Below, in pieces: positions 50,490 through 60,170 of a stretch of DNA of 64,000 bases. The number at the start of each line of letters is the position of its first letter. Position 1 is the stretch's first letter. The stretch comes from Actinoplanes octamycinicus (lineage in GTDB: Bacteria; Actinomycetota; Actinomycetes; Mycobacteriales; Micromonosporaceae): contig NZ_JACHNB010000001.1 of assembly GCF_014205225.1 (NCBI RefSeq), forward strand, positions 5,065,501 to 5,129,500, in the 5' to 3' direction. The notes below the pieces were generated by a model. It saw only the letters and a list, made by a program, of their open reading frames with translations, made no database searches and was not told where the DNA came from. A program made the translations under genes and the position numbers.

Positions 50490-50541
50490 GGGAAAGGCGA
50501 CGGCCCCGGCACCTCGGGGTGCCGGGGCCGTGGCGAAGCCG

Positions 50542-53031
50542 CTATCCGGCCAGCTGGTAGATGGTGACGCCGGGGGCCTGGTAGAAGACCTTCCACGCCG
50601 GGGACGCGGACAGGCCCTGCTTCAACGAGGTGAAGGAGCCGTCCGGGAGGGTGCCGAAGTAGGCGGTCTGGCGTTCCATCGAGTCGCTGACCACCAGGTA
50701 GTTGGTGGGGTAGTTCATCGCCTTGACGTACTCGGTGAGGTCGGCGATCCGGGAGCTGTTGATGTTGCCGGTGAAGTACGGGTCGCCGATCAGGGAGATG
50801 TCGACCGAGACGTGGCCCTTGTTGAAGGAGCCGTAGTTGCCCCTCAGCTTGGTCGGGAAGTTCGGGGCGATCAGGATGACGCCGGAGTCCGGCTTGGCGT
50901 GGTCGTAGAGGTAGTTCGCGGCGACGATGTCGGTGCGGGTGACGAAGTGGACCTCGCTCTGGCCCTGCAGGCCCTGCAGGCCGGCGAACATCAGGACGCC
51001 GGTCAGGACGCCGGAGCCGGCCTTCCAGTACCAGGAGCGATGCGGCTTGCCGCCGGCCCAGAAGGTGGCGACCAGCAGCGCGGTGAACGGCAGCGAGAAG
51101 GCGTAGACCCGGTAGATCGCCTCGCCGCCGTAGCTGCCGCCGGCCAGCGTGGTGATCGGCAGGTAGGCGAGCAGGGCGGCGACCAGCACCGTGCCGAGCT
51201 TCTTGCGGGCCCGCCAGACGGTGAACAGGCCGGTGGCCCAGAGGCCGATCGCCAGGGCACGGGCGACCAGGGCGGAGAACTCCTGCTGCGGGGTGCTCCA
51301 GCTGGCCGCGTTGCCGGACGCGTTGGCGAACAGGTTGAAGTCGAAGATCGAGTACTGGCTGCTGACCGAGCCGATCCGGGGAGCCAGGAAGGCCACCAGG
51401 ACGGCGCCGAACAGCACCGCGAGCAGGCGCGGCCGCAGGATGCCGAGCATCGCCAGGACCACCACCGGGACCATCATCATCACCGGGGTGAGCTGGTGCG
51501 ACACCACGATCGCGGCGTAGATGACGGTGGCCGCGGCGGCCGCCCAGAGCCGGCTGCGGCGGCTGACGTCGGGACGTTCCGGCAGGTCCCGGGTGAGCCA
51601 GGCGCGCAGCCGCTCGATTCGCGGGAACCGCTGGATCTCGCCGGTCGGCGGGCCGGTCAGCCAGCGGATGACGATCACCCAGAAGGCGAGCATCAGCGGG
51701 TAGACGTAGCCCTGCGGGGAGAAGTAGCCGATGTCCACCCACATGCACGCCTGGGCCATCAGCGTGCCGAGCGCGATCACCCGGCGGTTGGTGGTGAACT
51801 GGCGCAGCAGGGCTGCGGTCATCAGGCCGTTGAGCACCATGCAGGCCAGCGACGACCAGGCGGCGAACGAGATCGGGTCCAGGCCGGAGACCTTGGACAG
51901 CAGCGCCATCACCGCGAAGAAGCCGGGCCACTGCTGGTAGATGTCGGTGGAGTCGATCAGGTGGCCGTTGTCCCGGATCAGCTCGACGACGCCGAGGTGC
52001 TTGTAGGTCCAGGCGTACTCGGTGGTGCCGCTCAGGATCGGGACGGTGGCCTGCATGATCGCCGGGACGGCGAGGATGCCGGCGGTCAGCACCAGCGGGC
52101 GGGCCCGGCCGAACAGCTCGGCCGCGAAACCGATGCCGAGCAGCGCGAGCGCCACGAAGAACGGGACGCCCAGGGTGGTGGAGAGGCCGTAGGCGCCGAA
52201 GTGGGCGGGGCTGAACCGGACCAGCGTGAAGATCCACAGGGCCAGGCCGGCCGGCAGGGTGACCAGCGGCAGCAGGGCGGTCAGCCGGTCGGCGCCGCGC
52301 TCGGCCGGGTCGCTGAGGACCGGGCGGGTGAAGCGGGCGCCGGAGCGCCACTGCCGGGTCAGCTGGACCAGGCCGGCGAGCATGCTGCCGCCGGCCAGCA
52401 CGCCGAGCGAGGCGGCCGGGTGCCAGAGGTGCAGCCAGAGGGTGAGCACGGCCGGGGCGACGCTGATCGACAGGCTCAGCGCGGTCGCCATCGACCAGGC
52501 GGTGAGCCGGTTCTGCAACGGGACGAAGCCGAGTACCGCGGCGCCCGGGGCGACCAGGATCATCGCGAGGAGCAGCAGCAGGCGGGTGCCCGGGTGCGGG
52601 ACCAGCTCGCCGGCGACGCCGAGCAGCCCGCCGAGGACCGCGATGGCGGCGAACTCCAGCCGGGTGTCCAGCCCCGGGGTGTCGTCGGCCGGGGCGGCCG
52701 ACGGCTGTGGCCGCCCGGCCTTCACCGGGCGGCGGATCATCTGGGTGACGCTCTCCAGCCGGGGGATCAGCTGGGTGGCGTTCTTGTCGACCTGGGGGAT
52801 GACCTGGGTGGCGGCGGCCTCCGGAGCGGCCTTCTCGGGCAGCGGGATCCGGACGGTCTTCTCGCCGAGATCCAGGCGCGTCGTCTCCTCGCCGACCGGC
52901 TTCGTGGCCGGCGCCGGGATCACCGCGGTCGCCTCCGGGTCCTGGCGGGCCGCGTCCGTACGGATGATGACGGTCGCCGCCGGGTCCGGCGACGATCCGT
53001 CCTTGGTCTCGGGCGAGCGCTGCTGCGCCAT
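50542..53031 (-). CDS. Polytopic membrane glycan-biosynthesis protein with TxxI-rich cytoplasmic N-terminus
   Basis: An 829-residue protein: a 110-residue N-terminal tail, about 16 membrane helices (about 125-660) and a C-terminal extracytoplasmic domain (about 680-829, with VVSDSMERQTAYFGTLPDGSF). The large loop TEYAWTYKHLGVVELIRDNGHLIDSTDIYQQWPGFF, with its acidic residues, resembles the catalytic loops of GT-C glycosyltransferases. The N-tail has six T-x-x-I motifs (Thr 20, 35, 59, 75, 86, 96). It heads nothing downstream; the GT genes of the same strand lie upstream. Function in surface glycan assembly inferred from context. Confidence 0.8.
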   Translation of the reverse strand: MAQQRSPETKDGSSPDPAATVIIRTDAARQDPEATAVIPAPATKPVGEETTRLDLGEKTVRIPLPEKAAPEAAATQVIPQVDKNATQLIPRLESVTQMIRRPVKAGRPQPSAAPADDTPGLDTRLEFAAIAVLGGLLGVAGELVPHPGTRLLLLLAMILVAPGAAVLGFVPLQNRLTAWSMATALSLSISVAPAVLTLWLHLWHPAASLGVLAGGSMLAGLVQLTRQWRSGARFTRPVLSDPAERGADRLTALLPLVTLPAGLALWIFTLVRFSPAHFGAYGLSTTLGVPFFVALALLGIGFAAELFGRARPLVLTAGILAVPAIMQATVPILSGTTEYAWTYKHLGVVELIRDNGHLIDSTDIYQQWPGFFAVMALLSKVSGLDPISFAAWSSLACMVLNGLMTAALLRQFTTNRRVIALGTLMAQACMWVDIGYFSPQGYVYPLMLAFWVIVIRWLTGPPTGEIQRFPRIERLRAWLTRDLPERPDVSRRSRLWAAAAATVIYAAIVVSHQLTPVMMMVPVVVLAMLGILRPRLLAVLFGAVLVAFLAPRIGSVSSQYSIFDFNLFANASGNAASWSTPQQEFSALVARALAIGLWATGLFTVWRARKKLGTVLVAALLAYLPITTLAGGSYGGEAIYRVYAFSLPFTALLVATFWAGGKPHRSWYWKAGSGVLTGVLMFAGLQGLQGQSEVHFVTRTDIVAANYLYDHAKPDSGVILIAPNFPTKLRGNYGSFNKGHVSVDISLIGDPYFTGNINSSRIADLTEYVKAMNYPTNYLVVSDSMERQTAYFGTLPDGSFTSLKQGLSASPAWKVFYQAPGVTIYQLAG

Positions 53032-53068
53032 GCGGTGGGGCCTCCAGAGGTATGTCTGTCGGGTCGGC

Positions 53069-54373
53069 TCAGGGGCGCCGGCGGAGCGTGGCCCGGGCGG
53101 CCCGCCGCCCGCGCAGGTAGGCGCGCGGGCCGGCGATCATTCCCTTTCGGTTGGCGCCGAGCAGTTCACGAGGGAAATCGGCCTGCAGGGTGGCGACCCG
53201 CGGGCTGTCCGAGCCGGTCAGATCCCGGTACGCGGTGGGCGCCAGCTTGAGCAGCCGCCAGATCAGCCCCGGCCGCCCGAGCAACAGGCTGGTGTACGCC
53301 GCGGTCAGCCCGGTGCCGTACCCGACCATCTGCTTGCGCAGCCCCTCGAAGTCCCGCCGGTGGTAGTGGTGGGTGACCGCGGTCGGCTGGTAGACGATCG
53401 TCCCGCCGGCCAGCAGCACCTGGGTGAAGGCGAGAGTGTCCTCGGAGCCCATCGCCGGGGTGCCGGCGCCGAGCGCGGTGTCCCAGCCGCCGACCCGCTC
53501 GATCACGCCGGGCCGGAAGGTCATGTTGGCCCCGGTGCCGAACGGCGGCAGCGGGTAGAGCGGGCTCTGCGGGTGCCGCGGCCCGAACACGTCCGGCACG
53601 AACCCGCGGCCCTTGCTGTGCCCGCCGAACTGCTCGAACCAGATTTGCGCCCGGGTCTCCAGCTCGGCCGGGACGATCACGCCGGAGACCACGTCCGCCT
53701 CCGGGTGCTCGACCAGCGCCCGGGCCACCTCGGCCAGCCAGTGCGGGTCGGCCAGCTCGTCGTCGTCGATCCAGGCCATGATCTCGCCGGGGCAGGCGGC
53801 GACCGCCGCGTTGCGGGCGAACGACAGGCCGGCCTTCGGCTCCTTGAGGTAGGTGACCGGGCCGCGCCGGGCCGCCGACCGGACCACCTCGGCGGTGGCC
53901 CCGGTGACCGGCGCGTTGTCCACCACCAGGATCCGGAAGTTCGGGTACTGCTGGCCGAGCAGGCTGTCCAGGCAGCGGGCCAGCGCACCAGGCCGCTCCC
54001 GGGTGCAGATCACCACGGTGATGTCCGGGGCGGCGGCCAGCACCGCGCGCCGGGAGGCCAGGAACGCGGGCTCGGTGGCCGGGGTGAAGCCGGTGGCCGG
54101 GATGGCCGCGCCGCCCAGCCGGGGGCGCACCACGTCGCCCAGCTCGTCGTCGATCGCGGCGGCCAGGTCGACCGGGCTGAGGCCGTACTCCGGGACGTCG
54201 ACCAGGATGGTGCCGAGCGGCTCGGTGAAGAGCCGGACCAGCGCCCAGGCCTGCTGCACCCGGCGGCCGTCCGCGGTGGTCGCGGAGACCCGGGGCAGCG
54301 GCTCGGACAGTTCCAGGTCGAGCACGACGGCGGGGAGCACGGCGTCGGTGGAGAAGACGGGGGCGGTGGTCAC
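53069..54373 (-). CDS. Family-2 glycosyltransferase with N-terminal extension
   Basis: A 434-residue enzyme with a GT-A domain: nucleotide-binding ITVVICTRERPGALARCLDSLL, DXD-like motif MAWIDDDELADPHWL and the acceptor-side GTGANMTFRPGVIERVGGWD...GSEDTLAFTQVLL. About 135 N-terminal residues precede the catalytic domain and are unfamiliar. GTG start overlaps the previous gene's stop (GTGA). Cytoplasmic; the sugar donor is unknown. Confidence 0.9.
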   Translation of the reverse strand: MTTAPVFSTDAVLPAVVLDLELSEPLPRVSATTADGRRVQQAWALVRLFTEPLGTILVDVPEYGLSPVDLAAAIDDELGDVVRPRLGGAAIPATGFTPATEPAFLASRRAVLAAAPDITVVICTRERPGALARCLDSLLGQQYPNFRILVVDNAPVTGATAEVVRSAARRGPVTYLKEPKAGLSFARNAAVAACPGEIMAWIDDDELADPHWLAEVARALVEHPEADVVSGVIVPAELETRAQIWFEQFGGHSKGRGFVPDVFGPRHPQSPLYPLPPFGTGANMTFRPGVIERVGGWDTALGAGTPAMGSEDTLAFTQVLLAGGTIVYQPTAVTHHYHRRDFEGLRKQMVGYGTGLTAAYTSLLLGRPGLIWRLLKLAPTAYRDLTGSDSPRVATLQADFPRELLGANRKGMIAGPRAYLRGRRAARATLRRRP

Positions 54374-55317
54374 TGGGCGGCCTTCACTGCGGGGCGCCGG
54401 GCGGACCGGCGCGAGCTGACGGTTTCCACGAGGCCGCCGACCCCGGCGGCGGCCACTCCGGCGACCACCCCACCGGCGCGCAGCAGCTGGTTCACGCCCT
54501 GGCCGCGGGCGGCGCCGGCGAGGTGCCGCAGGAACGCTTTGGGCAGCGACCGGAGATAGCTGCGCTCGGCGCCGAGGGCGTCCTGTTCGTGCAGGCCGGC
54601 CATCTGCACCTTGCCCCGCCCCTCGGCGTAGCAGCGGCGCACGAAGAACCGGAACGAGGCCCGCTCGGCGGGCACCTCGTGCTGGATGACGGCGCCCGGC
54701 ACGTACATCCAGCGGCCACCGGCGACCTGGCTCATCCGCAGGCAGAGGTCGGTGTCCTCGGGCCGGTTGCGGTCGCCGAGCTTGCCGAAGCCGACCCGGA
54801 ACCCGCCGGCCGCGTGGAACGTGTCCCGGCGGACGATCATGTTGGCCGACCAGACGTTGCGGATCGGCGCGGTCTCGGTGGGCATCCCGGCGTACGACCC
54901 GCCGACCGCCCACAGGAACTCGGCCGGCATCCAGCGCGGCTCGCCGTCCTCCCAGGCCGGGACGATCGCCCCACCGGTGCCGACCACCGCCGGGTCCGCG
55001 AACGGCTCGATCTGCCGGGCCAGCCAGTGCCGGTCGGCGATGATGTCGTCGTCGAGGAACGCGATCAGCGGCGTCCGGGCGTGCTCGGCGCCGGTGTTCC
55101 GGTTGCCCGAGACGCCCTGCGGGTAGGCGTTCTCCAGCACGGTCACGCCGGTCAGCTCGTCCGTGGCCCGGGCGTACATCGCCGGGTTGTGGTCGACGAC
55201 CACGACGACCTCGTCCGGCTGGTGCGTCTGCGCGCGGGCCGACTCCAGCGTGCGCCGCAGACAGTCCCAGCGCTTCTCGGTGTAGGTGGGGATGACGATC
55301 GTGGTGGGGTGGGTCAC
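54370..55317 (-). CDS. Family-2 glycosyltransferase
   Basis: A 315-residue GT2: TIVIPTYTEKRWDCLRRTLESARAQ, the NRNTGAEHARTPLIAFLDDDIIAD stretch with DXD, and the late WSANMIVRRDTFHAAGGFRVGFGKLGDRNRPEDTDLCLRM. The C-terminal tail has a short hydrophobic region (GGVVAGVAAAGVGGLVE) that might associate with the membrane. GTG start with GGAG nine bases upstream. Co-translated with the preceding GT gene in the operon. Confidence 0.9.
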   Translation of the reverse strand: MTHPTTIVIPTYTEKRWDCLRRTLESARAQTHQPDEVVVVVDHNPAMYARATDELTGVTVLENAYPQGVSGNRNTGAEHARTPLIAFLDDDIIADRHWLARQIEPFADPAVVGTGGAIVPAWEDGEPRWMPAEFLWAVGGSYAGMPTETAPIRNVWSANMIVRRDTFHAAGGFRVGFGKLGDRNRPEDTDLCLRMSQVAGGRWMYVPGAVIQHEVPAERASFRFFVRRCYAEGRGKVQMAGLHEQDALGAERSYLRSLPKAFLRHLAGAARGQGVNQLLRAGGVVAGVAAAGVGGLVETVSSRRSARRPAVKAAQ

Positions 55318-55349
55318 GAGGGGGTGCTCCTGACGGCGGGGCGGGCGTC

Positions 55350-56348
55350 CTAGTTCTGACGCGACCGCAGGTCGCGGGTAGGACGGGTGCCGAGGTCGTC
55401 GATGCCCGGGGCGCGCAGCTGGTTCAGGTCCTGGGTGGGGCGGACGCCGAGGTCGTCGCGGCGGGCCCGGTTGAGGTGGCCGCGCGGGCCGACGGCGTGC
55501 GGCCCGGTGACGGCGGCGGCGCGGCGGGCGGCGGCCTGGCCGGCCAGCTTGGCGGCGAACGGCTCGAGGCCGGCCCGGCGGCGGACCCGGGCCCGGCCGA
55601 ACTCGCTGAAGATGGTGCGCAGCACGCGGAAGCCGTCGCGGAAGGTGTTCAGGTTGCTCTGCCCGTGGATCCGCTCGTGCTCGGTGCTGCCGACCTCGCC
55701 GACCTTGAGCTGCTCGGCCACCGCGCGGATGTTGATCATGGTCTCGATCTCGAAGCCGTCGCCCCACAGCTTGCTGCCGTCGGCCGGCCGGGGCAGGTCG
55801 ACGTCCGGCAGGTCGAGGGCCGGCACCACGTCGCGCCAGAACGCGTTGTAGCCGTAGCAGAGGTCGGTGAACTTCGTCTTGAACAGGACGTTCACCACCA
55901 GGTTGAGCCCGTCGTTGCCGAGCTTGCGCAGCCGGGTGATGTCGTGGCTGTGACCGCCGAAGTTGAACCGGGTGCCCTTCACGAACTGGTCGCCGCCGGT
56001 CAGCTTGGCCACGAACAGCGGGATCTCGCCCGGGTCGGTCGAGCCGTCGGCGTCGATCATCACGATGATGTCGCCGGTGCAGGCCGCGAAACCGCAGGCC
56101 AGGGCGTTGCCCTTGCCGGTACGGGTCTGCTGCACCACGACCACGTCGGGGCGCAGCTCGCGGGCCACCTCGACGGTCCGGTCCTTCGACCCGCCGTCGA
56201 CCAGGATCACCTCGGTGATCATCGCCGGGAGCTTCGCGAACACGTGCGGCAGGTTCCGCTCCTCATTCAGCGCGGGGATGACCACGCTTACGGTCGGTGA
56301 CTGCGGCCGGTTACTGTCGGTGCTCGTGTTCACGTGCGAAAGCTCCAT
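55350..56348 (-). CDS. DPM1/GtrB-like family-2 glycosyltransferase
   Basis: A 332-residue enzyme of the polyprenyl-phosphate-mannose/glucose synthase group: VSVVIPALNEERNLPHVFAKLP, LVDGGSKDRTVEVA, IVMIDADGSTDPGEIP (DXD) and KGTRFNFGGHSHDITRLRKLGN. There are no C-terminal membrane helices. The C-tail carries two near-identical segments DDLGVRPTQDL and DDLGTRPTRDL. The ATG is chosen over a longer start because GGAAGGGA lies six bases before it. First gene of the minus-strand glycan operon. Confidence 0.9.
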   Translation of the reverse strand: MELSHVNTSTDSNRPQSPTVSVVIPALNEERNLPHVFAKLPAMITEVILVDGGSKDRTVEVARELRPDVVVVQQTRTGKGNALACGFAACTGDIIVMIDADGSTDPGEIPLFVAKLTGGDQFVKGTRFNFGGHSHDITRLRKLGNDGLNLVVNVLFKTKFTDLCYGYNAFWRDVVPALDLPDVDLPRPADGSKLWGDGFEIETMINIRAVAEQLKVGEVGSTEHERIHGQSNLNTFRDGFRVLRTIFSEFGRARVRRRAGLEPFAAKLAGQAAARRAAAVTGPHAVGPRGHLNRARRDDLGVRPTQDLNQLRAPGIDDLGTRPTRDLRSRQN

Positions 56349-56432
56349 GTCGGTCCCTTCCGGGGGCGGCAATACGGCCGGTAACGCGATTTCCTGAATC
56401 GGAGTTCACGTGGCCGCTCGCTTCAGGGACCG

Positions 56433-56460
56433 AATTTAGCAACACATTACGTAGCGTCAA
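56433..56460 (-). promoter_or_regulatory. Promoter of the glycosyltransferase operon
   Basis: On the minus strand TTGACG (56460-56455) and TAAATT (56438-56433) are 16 bases apart in an AT-rich island; the leader before the ATG would be about 80 nt. Confidence 0.65.
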
Positions 56461-56714
56461 CAGCCGTCAAGTTGGTCGCGCGTCACAACCGATCGTCTGA
56501 GCGCGGAGGACCGTACGAACGGCTGGCGACCTTGGTCACATCGCTACGGTGGGTAACGGACATGGCGTCGCTCCGTGGATCTTCCGCGCGATTGCCGCGG
56601 CGGCCTGCCGATCCCGAGAAATTCGGAAATGCCGGAGATGTTCGGAACGCGGGCATTTGGTCACCCTGCGTGCCGGGGTCCGGCGGGCGTGACGGCCGGT
56701 GAGGTGGCACCCTG
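56461..56714. other. Intergenic stretch between glycosyltransferase operon and small protein
   Basis: I see no convincing gene in it. It divides divergent transcription units and has a lower GC content near both promoters. Confidence 0.4.
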
Positions 56715-56879
56715 GTGACTGTGGGAATGACGACCGAGGACGCCGGCTGTGTGTGCGGGCACCCCTTCGCCGCGCACCAGCACTACCGCGCCGGCAGCGA
56801 GTGCGCGCTCTGCGGGCCGCAGCGGTGCCCGCGGTTCCGGCGGTCGCGCTGGTGGCGGCGGCTCCTGCCCGCATCCTGA
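56715..56879 (+). CDS. Small Cys/His-rich protein (probable zinc-binding), 54 residues
   Basis: A GTG with GAGGTGG seven bases upstream opens a 55-codon frame: CVCGHPFAAHQHYRAGSECALCGPQRCPRFRRSRWWRRL. Six of its residues are Cys and three are His in CxC...H...H.H...C..C...C spacing, with a basic Arg/Trp tail. This pattern recurs in many actinobacterial small proteins annotated hypothetical. It is read in a frame different from the longer open frame covering the same bases, which lacks cysteines. Confidence 0.7.
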   Translation: MTVGMTTEDAGCVCGHPFAAHQHYRAGSECALCGPQRCPRFRRSRWWRRLLPAS

Positions 56880-56893
56880 GCGCCGGGTAGCGA

Positions 56894-56916
56894 AAGCCTA
56901 TTACTTCTGTAGGCTT
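56894..56916. promoter_or_regulatory. Inverted repeat upstream of the sulfotransferase gene
   Basis: AAGCCTA (56894-56900) and TAGGCTT (56910-56916) are perfect complements with a 9-base spacer. TAGGCT could also act as a -10. It may be an operator or the terminator of the small gene that ends 14 bases before. Confidence 0.45.
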
Positions 56917-56942
56917 AGCTCACTTTGACGCAGGGAGGCACC

Positions 56943-57896
56943 ATGTCACTTCCCGACTTCCTGATCGCCGGAGTCCCCAAGGCGGGCACGACGGCCCTGC
57001 ACGCGGCCCTGACCGCGCACCCTCAGCTGTTCCTGCCGTCGGTGAAGGAACCCAAGTTCTTCCTCTCCGACGGGCCCCCGCCGGCCCACGGCGGACCCGG
57101 CGACGTGCAGACCTACCAGGAGCACGTCTGGCGCCGGACCGACTACGAGGCGCTCTTCGCCCCGGCCCCGCCGGGCGCCGTGAAGGGCGAGGCCACCCCG
57201 TTCTACCTGCACGACGTGGCCGCGCACGACCGGATCAAGGCGCTCGTCCCGGACGTGCGGATCATCCTGTTGCTGCGCGACCCGGTGGACCGGGCGCACT
57301 CCAACTGGACGCACCTGTGGAACGCCGGCCTGGAGCCGGAGGCGGACTTCCTGGCCGCCTGCCGGGCCGAGCCCAAGCGCCGCGCGGCCGGCTGGGCGCC
57401 GTTCTGGCACTACCTCGACCTGGGCCGTTACGGCCACCAGGTGGAGCAGCTCTACCAGCGGTTCCCGCGCGAGCAGGTGCTGCTCCTGCGGTACCGGGAG
57501 CTGAAGGACGCGCCGGCCGCCACGCTGGACCGGGTCTGCGCCTTCCTCGGCGTGCGCACCGGCCTGCTCGGCGCCATCCCGAAGGAGAACGTGAACCGGC
57601 ACGTCGTCGAGGACACCGCGGTCAACCGGGTGCTGCGCGGCCTGCTCCGCTCCGGCGGCACCTTCGGCCACCACTTCCCGGTGCCGCTGCGGCTGGCCGC
57701 CCGCGGGCCGCTGCTCACCCTGCTGCACCGCAAGAAGGGCAACCGGCCGGTGACCACCCCGGCCGAACGGGCCGAGCTGCTGCCGCACTTCGCCGCGGAC
57801 ATCGCGCTGCTGCAGGACGTCACCGGCGAGCGGTACGACGACTGGCTCAGCGTGGACCGACACGCCCGGATCGCAGATACCCCACCAGTCCAATAG
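56943..57896 (+). CDS. Sulfotransferase domain protein
   Basis: A 317-residue sulfotransferase that transfers sulfate from PAPS. The 5'-phosphosulfate loop [16 protein letters not shown] is at residues 7-22 and the 3'-phosphate motif [14 protein letters not shown] near 105-118. [10 protein letters not shown] and the late [16 protein letters not shown] are typical of the heparan-sulfate-like bacterial group. ATG with GGGAGG five bases upstream. Its place beside four glycosyltransferases suggests a sulfated carbohydrate product. Confidence 0.9.
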   Translation: MSLPDFLIAGVPKAGTTALHAALTAHPQLFLPSVKEPKFFLSDGPPPAHGGPGDVQTYQEHVWRRTDYEALFAPAPPGAVKGEATPFYLHDVAAHDRIKALVPDVRIILLLRDPVDRAHSNWTHLWNAGLEPEADFLAACRAEPKRRAAGWAPFWHYLDLGRYGHQVEQLYQRFPREQVLLLRYRELKDAPAATLDRVCAFLGVRTGLLGAIPKENVNRHVVEDTAVNRVLRGLLRSGGTFGHHFPVPLRLAARGPLLTLLHRKKGNRPVTTPAERAELLPHFAADIALLQDVTGERYDDWLSVDRHARIADTPPVQ

Positions 57897-57943
57897 GTGA
57901 TGGCAAAATCGTCAGAAACCACTCATTTCTCCCGGAGGCCGCG

Positions 57944-58855
57944 TTGACCGTCGGAATAACCGCTCTGCCCCTGCCGAGCTGGGAAGACGCCACGGTGGTG
58001 GTGGAGCCGCCGAGCACCGAGCCGGGCGCCTGGTCCGGTGCGCCGAGCACGATCACCGTGGACGGGCACATCTACCTGGCCTACCGGGTGCGGCTGCCGA
58101 TCGGCGCCGGGCGCGGGATCGCCAACGTGATCGCCCGGTCCGCCGACGGCCTGACCTTCACCGTGGTGGCCGAGGTGAGCAAGGACCGGTTCGGCGCCGA
58201 GTCGCTGGAGCGCCCGGCCCTGGTGCACACCCCGGACGGGCGCTGGCGGCTCTACGTCAGCGCGGCCACCCCGGGCACCAAGCACTGGCGGGTCGAGCTG
58301 ATCGAGGCGGACACCCCGGAGGGCCTGGCCACCGCGACGCCCCGGACCGTGCTGGCCGGCGACGAGACGGCCGGGGTCAAGGACCCGGTGCTGCACCACG
58401 ACGAGCACGGCTGGCACCTGTGGGCGTCGGTGCACCCGCTGGAGTCCTGGGACGACGCCGACCGGATGACCACCGAGTACGCCACCAGCCCGGACGGCGT
58501 GCACTGGACCTGGCGGCGGACCGCGCTGGCCGGCCGGCCCGGGCAGTGGGACGCGCGCGGGGTGCGGGTGTCCTCCGTGCAGGTGGTGGGCGACGAGATC
58601 ACGGTCGCCTACGACGGGCGGGCCACGGCGGGGGAGAACTGGGAGGAGCGGACCGGGACGGCCCGCGGCACGCGCCTGCCGGACGGGTCGTTCGGCGAGC
58701 TCACCGCCGAGGAGCGGGAGCCGGTGGGCAGCCCGCACGCGCCGTACGGGCTGCGCTACCTGAGCCTGGTCGAGGCGCCGGGCGGCGGGCGGCGGCTGTA
58801 CTACGAGGCGACTCGCGAGGACGGGGCGCACGACCTGCGTACCGAGAAGGTCTGA
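57944..58855 (+). CDS. Five-bladed beta-propeller protein, GH43/GH32-like
   Basis: A 303-residue protein beginning at TTG with GGAGG five bases upstream ([18 protein letters not shown]). Repeats such as [63 protein letters not shown] and SPDGVHWTW mark a GH43/GH32-type propeller. Asp/Glu candidates for catalysis lie in [14 protein letters not shown] and [10 protein letters not shown]. It is the second gene after the sulfotransferase. Sugar-lyase or hydrolase activity is inferred only. Confidence 0.8.
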   Translation: MTVGITALPLPSWEDATVVVEPPSTEPGAWSGAPSTITVDGHIYLAYRVRLPIGAGRGIANVIARSADGLTFTVVAEVSKDRFGAESLERPALVHTPDGRWRLYVSAATPGTKHWRVELIEADTPEGLATATPRTVLAGDETAGVKDPVLHHDEHGWHLWASVHPLESWDDADRMTTEYATSPDGVHWTWRRTALAGRPGQWDARGVRVSSVQVVGDEITVAYDGRATAGENWEERTGTARGTRLPDGSFGELTAEEREPVGSPHAPYGLRYLSLVEAPGGGRRLYYEATREDGAHDLRTEKV

Positions 58856-58860
58856 GAGTG

Positions 58861-58885
58861 CGGTCACTCCCGCCGGGGGTGACCG
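58861..58885 (+). terminator. Hairpin after the beta-propeller gene
   Basis: CGGTCAC/GTGACCG with an inner CCC/GGG pair forms a stem starting five bases after the stop; no U-tract. Confidence 0.55.
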
Positions 58886-58959
58886 GAGGCGCCTCGGGAG
58901 CCCCGGCCTAGCGTGGTCTCCGACGGCAGATGGTCGCGCACAGCGACGACGCGTCGATG

Positions 58960-59002
58960 GGCGGAACCGGTCTCACAAGGACCCGGTTCCGCCTTTCCTT
59001 TT
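58960..59002 (+). terminator. Intrinsic terminator with T-tract
   Basis: An 11-bp perfect stem (GGCGGAACCGG 58960-58970, complement 58983-58993) with a 12-nt loop is followed by TTTCCTTTT on the plus strand, about 105 bp past the propeller gene. Because a nearer hairpin already exists, it may end a separate short transcript from about 58909. Confidence 0.85.
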
Positions 59003-59077
59003 CCGTACGGCGATTACCGACAGTAAGCGCAGGCCGTCCCGTTTGTCCCGCCTTTGCATTTCCTATGAATAGACACG

Positions 59078-59109
59078 CGACAATTCTTGAGGCCACTGTG
59101 GAATTGTCG
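59078..59109. promoter_or_regulatory. Inverted repeat upstream of the Ser/Thr kinase gene
   Basis: CGACAATTC (59078-59086) and GAATTGTCG (59101-59109) are exact complements around a 14-base spacer, about 85 bp before the GTG. TTTGTC...TATGAA (59042-59069 region) could be the promoter, which would place this site at the transcription start. GTTTGTCCC also occurs twice (59041, 59133). The 58886-59192 stretch otherwise has no gene. Confidence 0.45.
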
Positions 59110-59192
59110 GTCGCTCGTTCGGCGGAGATCACGTTTGTCCCACGGACGCCGGGGTATCGCCGAAACCAGCGAAATTTCGGGAGGGGAGCGCC

Positions 59193-60170
<978 letters not shown>

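Noticed and set aside
56699..56890. 63-residue Arg/Ala-rich protein
   Set aside because: A different frame over the same bases gives a Cys/His protein with a ribosome site and family-like motifs.
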